A stretch of 64,000 nt of DNA, from contig CM022671.1 of the NCBI GenBank assembly GCA_012295275.1, positions 16,617,956 to 16,681,955 of the forward strand. The letters are read 5' to 3'. Source of the DNA: Chrysomallon squamiferum (Eukaryota > Mollusca > Gastropoda > Neomphalida > Peltospiridae). Below are positions 47,401-60,648 of this stretch, one piece after another (the stretch's first letter is position 1; each line of letters starts with the position of its first letter). The notes under the pieces were generated by a model, which saw only the letters and a program-made list of their open reading frames with translations, searched no databases and was not told where the DNA came from. A program made the translations under genes and the position numbers.

Positions 47401-48610
47401 TTTGTTATTATTACATTATGAGAATATATTTTGATTATGTTTAACAGACTTTCAACTATTCAAACTGTTAGAAGAGAAACAGAAGACAACAGGGATCATG
47501 GTAACAGTTTTACACATAACTGAGAGAAGCTGGTGAACAAATCAATACTAGAAAAATGGCAGCAAAGTGTTTTTTTTTTATTAGATGACAAACACATACC
47601 TCTTTAGTGAAGTGACTCTGGGCTGCAGTGTGGGGTCTTTCTTTTCTCTCCTTCGCTGGTTCTGAAACAGTTTAACATCTGTGTAAATTATTCATTTTAA
47701 CCACTGGTAATTCAAACTAAACAACTAATATTTAAAACTATTGTAATGTAAATGGGTACATATAGACAACAGTTGTCTGTTGAAACAACAGAGGTTTCTA
47801 TTCCATACACACACACGGGTATACATGTTTACATACACACATTTATACAGGACTGTTGTTAATTAACCCATGGCCAGACCCACAAGATTTCATGTATTTC
47901 AGACCCTCTCCGGCACTCCAGTCTTTCACTTCCCTACAGCAGATAACAGCAGCACCTCAGCAAAAACAACTGACAGGCCTCTAGATTTCAGCCTAGACAG
48001 CAGTACAACTAATATATCCCTGCTGTATGCACAAACACTGAGGTACAAACAGATACAGAAACACACACATACACACACACACACAAAAACACAAACATAG
48101 TCAGTGAAAACACACATACTAAATAAGAGTTGATCATAAACTACTACACTGCTGTAGAACTAAAAATTCAATTATTAATTTTTTTGTTTAATACTATCAG
48201 CTAATTATTACCTCTGATTCTTCTTCTGCTGACAAACGAAGACACTGGTCGCTGTTTAGGTTGTTCAGGAGTGCGTTTGTTCACCTGGACTCTGAAGTCA
48301 AGTTTGAACTCTTCCATAGACTTCCTCACATCTAGGTATTTAAAAGATTCACGTCGAAAGTGTCTTTCTTCCCCTGCAGGCAAATAAAATATAATATAAA
48401 ATGTACTTTTTTTATTTTTTTTACTTTTTATTTTAATAAAATCTTTCATAAATAAAACATAATACTTGTAAATAAATGTTAATTTGATTTTACTTTTGAT
48501 TTTAATCAAATAAAATTTAATATTTAAACAAATATTAATTATTTTGCATTTATTTTATAATCTCTCTGACTTCCTTTGCAGTTAAATAAAATACAATACA
48601 GTAAATACAG

Positions 48611-48648
<38 letters not shown>

Positions 48649-51600
48649 ACACACACATATATGTAATATTAGCAGTGTCAAAATTAAATATTTTAAATTT
48701 TATTCTTGGCTGCAATAAAATAAAATACAATATTGTAAACATGGTCCATTAAGTAATATCAGAATCCTCAAAATTCTTAAACTTCATTTTCCAGTGAAAT
48801 TCAGAGGAAATAAACATAAATGCAAGACTCATATGAAATAATGTCGAAATTCTACTTCAAGAAATTTTGAATATTTACTTTTTTCTGTAATACTAAACTT
48901 TGCTATCCATTATTTTACAAAAAGATCTTTATATTTTCAAATATATTACTGGGGCTGGATATATATTTCAAATAGGTTACATGTGCTGGATAAATATTTT
49001 AAGTATATTTTAAGTTCTAGATAAATATTTTAGAAATATTACATAGGTAAATATTATAAATATATTACAATACTTTTATAAAATAATTTTCTTTGTTACA
49101 TAATGATAACTTTCACTGTTTCTATGTTTTTAAGCTGCAAAGCTTAAAACAAAAAGCATCTGTAAATGAAGCATTTTTTTTAGATGACATAGCACAATAT
49201 TAGAAATAATTTTAAAATAAATATTGAATGTGAAAAAATATCTCCTGTTTTTCCATGTAATATGCAAATTTATTTATCACTGAAAAAAACCAAGAAGCAA
49301 ACAAAAAACAAACAAACAAAGACAAAATAAAATCAACAAACAAAAAAATAAACAAACAAAATAAATTATTGGTTAGTTAATAAGCCAAACTTTTAAGTGA
49401 TAAAAGTGATGTAGAAAACTGTGTTCATGTGATAAAACATACAATATATATTAAAGTTCATTATGTACAATGTGAACTGAAAATGTGGAGGTGTTATTGA
49501 TAAAACAAAGGAATGTGCTGAATGTCATCTGGGTTTAGTGAACTCCCTACATATATATATATAAATATATATATACACATTTTAATATTTAAAATGGTTA
49601 CAAGCTTTATCTGTATATGGTATGACCTGCCAATAATATTTTAACATATTAATAGTAATGGGTATGTGTCTATATATCTGTGTGTGTACTTTAGTATATG
49701 TGTATTCGTGTTCATATATGTCTTTGTGTATGTGTGTGTGTTAGGGTGTGTATGTGAGTGAATGAGTAAGTGCTTGGTAAACAACAATTCTGTGGAGAAA
49801 TTTGAAGCATATAGATTAAAAACAAAATTTAAAAAATCACATGTTCAAAAATACAAATATCACCAAGTAAGCAGACAGCTTTTATAATTTTATTTTTAAT
49901 AACAGCCACCTGTTTCATTAAACCAAACAAACACTATTTTACATAACAGCATAGTATTTTTATTTCATACTGCCAGCATGTTTTTAAAAAGCCAAAGTTT
50001 TAGTCTGTGACACAAAACAATGCAAGAAACAACAAAAGCAAACGTGCTAAAACAAAACTGATGAAGTAATACAAATGTTTAAAATGATGTGTAAAAAGTG
50101 TGATTTAAAAACCATTGCTGTAGCCTGTTGTTATGGCAAGGCAAAATAATTTAAATCTGATCAACATATGAAAAGCTGATAAAATTTCAATTAGCCAAAT
50201 ATTATGGCAATTTCATATATTTCAAAGGCCGCTGAAATGAAAAGCTAATGAAATATCAGTTATCCTGATGTTATGGCAAAATACCAAACACATTTTAGAG
50301 GTTAATGGTAAATGAAAAACCCACAAAAATTTTAATTAGCCTGATGTTACGGCAAAAAGCCATGAAAAACATTTGCAAAATGAGGTTTTGCATCAATCAT
50401 TAATAAAACCATCAGCTGCTGTTAGCCACTTGTTATGGAAATGCAAACAAACATTTGCTGATTAAAATTAGATTAGAGTGTCATTTAAAAATAGAAAGGT
50501 TGATTAAAAAAAGCAGAAACTGAGTGAGATAATAAAAAACAAAAAAAAAAACATTAAGAGTTACGGGAAGACTGATACTCTTCGGCTGTGGGCAGAATGA
50601 TGTCGATGGAAACCGGTTTTTCGTCTGTGGAACTCTGCTGTTCCTCGGGTTCTGCTTCCTCCACTGGCTCAATCACCACCGGAGGCTTTGGCTCTAACGG
50701 AAGACGGAATGCCGCATTCCCGGCTGACAGACTCTTAAACTGAGCCAGTGGCTGCGGCATGGGCTGAGCTGGTGGCAGGGGTGGAGGTGCTACTACTACT
50801 ACTGGTTTTGGTTTGACTAGAAAGTCGATGTTGTTGTGGTCAACATTGAAAAAAAAGAAGAAGAAAAAAATATCTGGATATAGAAAACTTTTGTAGGACG
50901 ACTGCTTGGATTTCAGATGAGCATCTCTTGTTGTTCTCTGTAGCAATACTACATCCACATACAATGTAGTGATGGATTCTGATGTGTAGTTTATGTGAAT
51001 CTCTTCATGCAACAAACACAGGCAACAACAATAGTAATAATAATAATAAAAACAGTAACAACAACAATAGTAGTAATAATAATAATAATAATAATATATA
51101 TATATATTGGTTTTATATAAAATTATATAAAATTGAGTTTTTATTGTACATTTATATCCAAAGAAGTCAATTTATGTATACTTCAGTAACTGACAGTCCT
51201 TTCAGTTTTTAACCAGATTCAAAAAATTCTTTTTAAAAACAGTTTTATATTATTTGATTTGCTTTAAATGTTCAACAAACTGACTCTCCAGCCAATATTT
51301 GATGTCACTGTGTTGCTGTAACATAAATACACACTCACTATCAATATTATATTAAACTGAATATAAAGACTCTACAGACAGTACAGACATATAAACAGAA
51401 CACAGCTAAACAAAATATCTAAGTAAGGACATACCTGTCTTATCAGTAGGCTGGACCTTTGGAAAGACAAAACAAACAAAAACAATAAACAATAGATTAA
51501 AATTAAAACAAACATTAAAATAAAATAATATCTTCTTTCAGATTGGTAAGTTACTCATGTTTGTTTGTAATTTCAAACTAATCTTCATTGAAGTATTATA

Positions 51601-52965
51601 TTTAAAATGTAAATAAAGAAATAAATTCTAGTTTATTTCATTACTTCTTATACTATTTTCAGTTCCTTGCTTTGAAAAGAAATGAAATATCTGGCTGCTT
51701 TTAATACTTTAATACATATCATGTTATATTTTTGATATTCTTAATAATTTTGAAACAAAAAAAAAAAAAAAAAACGAGAAAAACTACCCATTTATTTACT
51801 AAAAAAAAAATATCTGTCTTTGGTTTATTTACTGGAAGTAGTATATTACAGTATATATATAAATAAATAAATAAAAACATCTAACTTGTTAAAGTTTTAG
51901 GATTTCAGCTCTAACCTATGAAGGTATAATGGGCCAACTGAGTGAGGCTCTGCTTGAAATTTATGAAGTATAAAAAAAAAAATTAAAAAAAATATTGTGT
52001 GAACACATACAAACACACATACATATATGAAAAGACTGTATTACCTGTTGGTCTTTCTCTGCAGGGGAAGTTACGGTCTGCTTTGACGTTGAACTGTCGG
52101 GTGTTGGTTGGTCATGAGGAGGAACAACAAGTCTTATTGTCTTGGTTCTCGCTGGTTCTGGTAGTGCAGGAAGATCTGGTATGTTGTGTGTGGAGACTGC
52201 TCGCTCACTGACAGCTGTGCTCACATCATCTAGAACTCTCCTCTCTGACGTCTGGACGTGTTCAGAGACACCAGCACTTTCAGTTCTGATAAAAATCTCT
52301 TCTCTTACAGTCTTAGATTCGTCACTAGGAGCTGAAAGTTCCGGTTGTTTGTCCTGATGAAATGATAACAATAATAATAACAACAACAACAACAAGATTA
52401 AGGAGAAGAAAAGAAGAAGAAGATGTTGATAATAATGAAGAAAATTAAAAATAAAGGAACATAATTGTTTTTCAAAAGGTAATTATGTCAACACTGGAAA
52501 GAAATATCTATAATCAAAGCAAGTACAAATGTAACCATCCTATTAAATATCAGAAAATTTTCTAAATTCAGTTCATAGATACCTTACAATGGTTTTTTTT
52601 TTATATAAATCTTTCTTTTTTTTTTAATTTTTATATAACTGGCTGATGCATGTATTTAATCTATTTTTCCATTCCAGATTTATATTCACAATTTTCAAAA
52701 CAAAAGTGAAGTTCTACCACATAATAAAAATATACATATTCAAGAGGAAACATTTAAACTGTGTTACAAGGTTCTTTAGACAGATCCTATCTCTGACTGG
52801 CTGTCACCAATAGCAACAAATTTAAACTGACCTCATCTGCTGGACTTTCTTCAACAGCAGTCAAAATTTCTTCAACAACCTTTTTGCCTCTTTTTGGGTA
52901 CTGTCTTTGAGACAAAAACTTTTTCTTCTTAATATCACGGTAATATATTTCCTATTGTAATGTTT

Positions 52966-52997
<32 letters not shown>

Positions 52998-55148
52998 TCA
53001 ATTCCTAATATAGTATTTAAAAATAATAATAATGATAATAATAATACTAAAATAAATAAATATTATAAATAAATAAATCAGTATCATGTAACATACATAA
53101 ATTATAAAAATTTAAATAGTTCAGTTTTGAAGAACATAAAAAAGAAAAGATAAAAATCACCCTTAAGTATTTTTTTCTGGTATATACAATTTTTAAATGT
53201 TACTAATTTATTATTACCTCCATTTTAACATGTTGAACATTATGTTTACATTTACTTTAATATGTTTATATCCATGTCCTTTTTTATATTTTAGTTTATT
53301 AGTTTACACTGTAAAAAATCCTTGAACATAGAAAAAGTGCTATAAGGTATAATAATAATAATGAGAAATAATTATTTATTAGAGAAGAAACAAATATCCC
53401 GAATGTTTAATTTTCTGTTGTTTAATGAAACTAAAGTAACTAAACATATCTAATTAATTACAGATTTCAAATAGCAATCATTTTAATTATAGTCTGGCAT
53501 TGGCCTTTTATCAAATAAACTGAATTATTATCTCTATCACTATCATTATAATTGTTAACAATGTTGTATTAATACCATCATTATCATTATTGCTATCATT
53601 TTTACTGCTGTTGTCGTTATTATCATTATCATTATTACTGTTGTTGCATTATCATCGTTTTCATCATTATCATTATTTTTGTTGTTGTCATTAATATCAT
53701 TATCACCATCATTATAATTGTTATTGTTGTTGTCATTAATATGCTTATCATTTTCATCATTATTATTGTTGTTGTCATTATTATCATTATCATTATTATT
53801 GTTGTTGTCATTATTATCATTATCATTATTATTGTTGTTGTCATTATTATCATTATCATTATTATTGTTGTTGAATTATTATTATTATTATTATTATTAT
53901 TATCACTATCATAATCATTATTATTGTTGTTGTCATTATTATCATTATTACTACAACTGTCATTATCGTTACTGTTACAATTTTGTACATCATTCAAACC
54001 TTTTTCTTTTCCTCTAACATCCCTCCGTCAAAGTTGATGACCGAGAGTTCGGGATCTTTCTCGGGAACGACCTTCTGCATTTTCTTGTTTTCCTTCATCA
54101 TTTTCTTCACATTGAGCCGCACGCTGCTCAGACGAGACTGTCTGGGTCCACCTCCCTTTGCAGGCAGCGACAACACCTCAGTGGCTGGCTTCTCAACCTT
54201 GTCAGCTTTCTCTGAACAAACTGAAAGGAAAAAGAGTCTCATAATGATATCACTGTTTTATGTTTTTGATCTGTGTGTTGTGGAAAAGGTGAAATAATTC
54301 TTTATGTTCGCATAACTGTTTCACTATTTTAAGTTTTTTTTTTTATATATATATATATATATATATAACTAAATATATATAAAAAAGACATTTGATTGTA
54401 ACATAATTTAACAATCTAAAACAAATGATAAATAAAAATTAGATAACAGATATATCAAATAAGATGAAACAGTTGTCTTTAAATTATTTTGTATTTGATG
54501 TTTTATGATAAAAATCAGATAGAAATTAAATCTCAGTATACCATTACATACAATTATGAGAAAATATTGATTATGATTATTTATAACAGAACTAAATCAT
54601 CAATGACATTTTTTTTTTTTTTAAATTAGAAAATGAAAGAAAGGAAATATATTGTGCTTGTATGTACGCATGTGTGTACATCTAAACATTAATTTCATAA
54701 TTAAGGTATTTACCTTTTCCAGCATCTTCGATCATTTTGAACCATTCTTCCTGGCTGTGGGACCTTGCTGTAGACAGAAAATAAAAAAAAACATAAAAAA
54801 TAAAATAAATAAATCTGTTATCTAAAAATCAATATAGAAAATGTATTATTGATCATACAAAAAGAAAAAGAAAAAAGGACTACATTTATTTCATGTATTT
54901 TGAAGTCATTGTTCCTCTTGAAGCATAATAAAGTGTGACATTAAGATAGTAAGCTTTTGATATCTTTATTCCTGTTTTCTTACAACAGCTTTTGGAACAA
55001 AATCATGGCTGGTATCTTTATAATAACTTATTTAGTCCATTAATTAATAATGAATAAATACGAATAACCATATCTCAATATACTTCATGTTATTAAATCA
55101 CTTTGATTCAGTAACTACAAATTCTTAGAAACTGTATCATTAAAACAA

Positions 55149-55216
<68 letters not shown>

Positions 55217-58200
55217 TATCAATAAGATATTTTTCTTAAAACAAAGAATTTGTTAACTAGCCTGTTTCTGCTGTGAATTTAACAGGACATGGTGATACCA
55301 TGGATAGAACAGGAAATACTTCAAAATGTCACTAATGAGTTCTGATCCTGTGACAGTCAGGTCTCAAACTCAGTACCAAAAACACAAGCTAACTATATTT
55401 TTAAAAACCTACTTGACAACACAGGCTGTATCTTTTTCTTCTCTTCAACCTCTTCCTTCTTCTGTGGGAAAAAATGTAAAATAAATGCTTTACTACTCCG
55501 GTAACATGAAGATATAATTTAATACATATTTTATTCTTCCGTGTAAATGTTTTATTTCTTTCTGATCACCAATCATTTTTAGTAATAAAGTAAGTCAATA
55601 AATAACAAATCTGTGGAGATGAATATAAATTGGCATTTTCTTTTTCATCACAGTCATATCAGTTACATATATATTCTGTTTATTCCACATTACACTTAGA
55701 TATATTTTGATTTCAAAGCAACAACATGGTATACCAAACTTTGCTAGTAATAACAAGTTTGAGATGATGAAAATAAACATGATTTGTTTTTGTTTAAATC
55801 ATAGTGACATTATACCCACAATACACACATTCAAACATACATATATATTCACACATAAAAACACATGCATACACACAGACACATGTATACAAACACAGAA
55901 ATGTATACAAACACAGAAAACACACACAGACAAAGACACACTCACCCACCCAGTATCCACAAAGATCCTACTTGTTCCATATGAACACTTATAAACAGTC
56001 AGATTTCTCTCAGTGACAGCTTACCTCAGTTGTCTCGGTGGGTGGTGCTTCTGGACTTGCACTTCTCGAGTCAGGTGGGGTGGGGCCAGGTGATTCGCCA
56101 AAGGTGGGGAAGACAAACCTGGACATCATGTCGTAGTCTGACTGTGTCTTCTCCACACTCAGCTCATCCTCACTGAACTTAACAGCTTGTTTCACTTTCT
56201 TTTTCTTTGACGTGAATTTGTCTGAAAATATGATTTTACAAAATCTTTCAGTGAGTGTACTTGAAAGAAAAAAAAAAAAAAAAAAAAAAAAGATATTGTT
56301 GACAAAAATGTAGTTAAAAAAAAATAAATAAAATAAAAGCATTTTTTACAAGTTTAAAATTTAACACAAATATTCCAATTTACAAATATAGTAAACGAAA
56401 TGATTATTTCTACATTGATGTATATGTCAGAAACATTTCTTACAAATATAACTGAAAATATGATTTACAAAAACATTTTTCAGTATGTACTTAAAACAAA
56501 AGATAAATAGTGTTGTCAAAAATCCTGCAATGTAGTTAAAAAGATAATAAAAGCATTTCTCACAAGTGTAAAATTTACATATAATTTTTAATTAACAAAT
56601 ATATTAAAAAAAACAAGATTATTTTTACATCGATATACATGTATGAAGAGCATGGAGTAATTAAAGGAAAAAGAAATGCTTGTTACCATTTAACACTAGT
56701 TCTGGTATCATCATATATGTCCAATAAACTATTACTGTCAACTAAAAATTATTATTTATAACCAAGGGATGTTCATTTATTGTTGTATTAAAACGTATAA
56801 AAGGTTGACTATCACCGACATTTAAAAAAAAAAAAGAAATAGTGCTTTCTGAAATATTATTTAAAATAAATTATGATTCATGACATTATTAACTAGAATA
56901 CCAACCAAGGATGCTCAGCATAATCAATGAAATTTTTGAATCTTTGAAAAAAAAAAAAAAAACACAGGATTATTTGTCATGGATATCTGAGTAATTAAAC
57001 TAAGAAATAAATGTCTAATTACCTTGATTCTCTTCCATGAATTTCTTGAGGTCCAAGCTGGTGACCCGAGAGTCAAGAATGAGGTCAATATTTGACAGCT
57101 GACAGGGTGTGTCACATGGTGACACATAGATGTCAGTGGGGGCCATCATGTATTCTGATTCCTCTTCACTTACCTCCTGCAACAAAAACAGGTTGATATG
57201 TCACTATCTTTATGTAAAATATAGTTGTTATGTCACTATCTTCATGTTAAATCTTTATGTCAAAATATTAAATGTTGTTGATATGTCAACATCTTCATGT
57301 AAAATATAGTTATGTCAGTATCTTCATGTAAAATGTAGTTGTTATGTCAGTATCTTAATGTTAAATGTAGTTGGTATGTCAATATCGTCATGTAAAATAT
57401 AGTTATGTCAGTATCTTCATGTAAAATATAGTTGGTATGTCAGTATCTTAATGTTAAATGTAGTTGATATGTCAATATCGTCATGTAAAATATAGTTGAT
57501 ATGTCAACATCTGCATGTAAAATATAGTTATGTCAGTATCTTAATGTAAAATATAGTTGATATGTCAGTATCTTCATGTAAAATATAGTTGATATGTCAG
57601 TATCTTAATGTTAAATGTAGTTGATATGTCACTATCGTCATGTAAAATATAGTTGATATGTCATTATCTTAATGTTAAATGTAGTTGTTATGTCAGTATC
57701 TTAATGTTAAATGTAGTTGATATGTTAGTATCTTAATGTAAAATGTAATTGATACATCAACATCTTCATGTAAAATATGAATGATGTCAGTATCTTCATG
57801 TAAAACATATCTACTGTTAATATAAAAAATAGTGATTTTGTGTATGTACTTTACATAAAAACTGAGTGAAATAACTTAAAAATGGCTTAATATTTTAACA
57901 TATTATTCAAGCCATATATCTTTTGTTATCCAATAACTTTTGGAAAAAAAAAACCACAAACAGTCTTTTGCATTTATCTGTTAGCAAAGGATTCAAAAGA
58001 CCACCTTAAGTGGTATAATTTGAAACAAAAAAAGTTTTTAATAAGAGAAATTACAGACTTTTTAGATCTATACTAGATTATACTGAATTCTTACCAAGAG
58101 AAATGAAAATATTGTATAACTGTATGTTTGTGAAATTTATATAAATCCTGCTTTATTCAGGATCTGAGCACTTTTTTATGTTCAATGATTACGTTTTTCA

Positions 58201-59466
58201 AAAACATATGAAGAGATACAGTAATGTATTTTAAAATATCTAGATTTGATTTTATTATTTTAAAAAATAAAAAATAAAATAAAAAAAACTTTAGATATAT
58301 AACTTACTTCTTCTTTCTGCACCAGTGGATTCAGTTCTAACTTTCCCTCTATAAAATCTTTGGAAAATTCAATTTCATATGGCACCTGAAATTTATGAAA
58401 ACTGAGTGTTACTGTGTATTCAAATTAATTATATATAAAAAAAAATTATTTTTGTTTGTTTATTATTTAGTCAAACTTTATTTTTTTAACAGAATAAATG
58501 ACAAAATTATAAATTAATACTATAATTGTCACTTATTCTCAAATGTATTCTATTTTCAAAAACATCTTGCTTTGACATTACAATTCATACTGCAGATCTG
58601 AAGCACTTACTAGAATGGGAAATAGCAATGACAGTGAAAATAATTTTCAGATCCACTGAGATAGAAAGGTGTACAGTTCCCCATATTTGACATTATTTGT
58701 TCACACTATTAATCCATAATTTAACTTTGCAGCTGAAAAGATTTCGCTTACAATGTAAACAAATAAACAATAAAATATTTTTAAAAAAGGACACAGACAT
58801 AAAAATATTAAAACAAGAAAAATATAATGTAAATATATATGATCAAAGTGGATTTGAACTTACTAAGTAGCTGTCCATGTTGACTGGTTCTCTGTCATCA
58901 ATGTAACCGTCATGTGTCACTGAGGGGTCTTCATACACATACGATTCTGTCAAAAATAGAAATATTAACTGTTTAATAATAATAAAGGTATTATTTTTAC
59001 AGAAATAAACAAAACTAATCTTGAGAAGCAAAAAAGATATTTGACTTTTCAAAAATTAATTTTTTTGGAGGGCACAATTTTTGAGAGTTTATTGCTAGAT
59101 ATTATAAAAAAAAATAGTACTGAAATAAATCAATAAAAAAATATAAAGTGATCTGTAAGTTGTAAAATACTAATATCAGAAAAGCAGACACACACACACA
59201 CACAGACAAACACACACATCAAACAAGTACAATAAATAATTATACATCAACATCTAGTTGTCAAATGATAAAGTTCTCACTTGAGAAAAACTATTTGCCA
59301 AAGACCAGCACTCCCAAACTTTTCCCTGATAGAAGCAAACTAAACAATATCCAGTCACACAGACACACACACATACACACTGTGAAAAAGACACATCTGG
59401 TCTGTTCAGTACCTTGATCTGAGAAATCAGCAGCAGTTTCAGAAGATGTCAGATGTGGACAAACTG

Positions 59467-59512
<46 letters not shown>

Positions 59513-60609
59513 ATTTTTTCAACAAAGAACAGTTTGTTAATATTTAACAATATCCTAACTGGCAATCTCTCATTTTTATAAGTTTTAATTATTCTTTATA
59601 ATGTCACTGTCACAGCATAACTGATGAATCATCTTCTAAACACTGTCACAGTTTGTATGATTATATCAAATATAAATTATTTTTTCACATAATAATAAAA
59701 AAAATTGCCTTTTACTTAAATAATAGAGACCCCACACAAAACTCTACTTTGATATATACATAATACGCTATATGTATAATAACAATACGAAATGTATATA
59801 ATTTACCTTTGCTGTGGTCAATGTAAAATATGTGCTGTTTGAAACCGACAATGAGATCGCAGGAGGCTGTGAGAAAACAGGCAGCACTTAAAGACTCGTC
59901 AAGCATGATTTCAGTCAGCAGAGTCTTTGATTCCCAGATCTTTATAGCACCGTCAGCACTGAAAACAAAGTAACAAGACTTTTAGATTTGTATAATACTG
60001 AAACTCTGTAACAAGAGTTTTAGATTTTTAGAGCTCTGAAAACCTCACTGTAACAGAGTTTTTGATTATTATTGCACTGAAATGCTGTAACAAGAGTTCT
60101 AGATTTTTGTGTCACCTTTGCACTGAAATAAGATGAGCTTTAGCTTTTCAGATCTTAGTTTTAACTTTCAAACAAGAAAAGAAAAAAGGTATTTAAGCGT
60201 GCTTACTGTAGACTTTTGAATACTATTTTGATTTGAGTTACAGATCTCACCTGCATGAACAAAACAGTCCTAACTCAGGGCAGACATCAATGGCCACTAC
60301 TGGTCCATTGTGTTCTGGTCTGTGTTCCTTGTCAACTACACTGCTGAACTGAGGTAGGACTGAAAAATATAACTGTGTGTGCTGATTTCAGAAAAACAAA
60401 AGAGAGTATTCAAAAGCTATTCTGCAGTTTGAAATATGTCTGTTCCTAATAATTATGTGTATTTACATAAACCTTTGAAGTGTGTAACAGAAAAATATAT
60501 TTTTTGAATTAGTTAATGAGAATTTAATAAAATAACCTGACATTTTTAGAAATATTTCTTTATATTAGCCCAACCCTTATCAGATTGTACACATGTACAC
60601 ACACACAAT

Positions 60610-60648
<39 letters not shown>

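Larger units (their letters stand above)
47600..58946 (-). other. Low-complexity charged and proline-rich tail exons
   Basis: Exons encode acidic stretches (VSEEESEYMM, KFSEDELSVEKTQSDYD), Ser/Pro-rich linkers (FGESPGPTPPDSRSASPEAP), Lys/Glu helices (KKEEVEEKKK, VRLNVKKMMKENKKMQK), a Thr/Ser/Pro-rich 103-codon exon (52045-52353), and a polyproline exon with VVVVAPPPLPPAQPMPQPLA (50565-50816). Predicted mostly disordered with short helices. Small conserved-looking islands occur, such as LSNIDLILDSRVTSLDLKKF and EEWFKMIEDAGK. Confidence 0.7.

Noticed and set aside
57190-57810. CRISPR-like direct repeats
   Set aside because: No unique spacers; a head-to-tail minisatellite in a eukaryotic intron.
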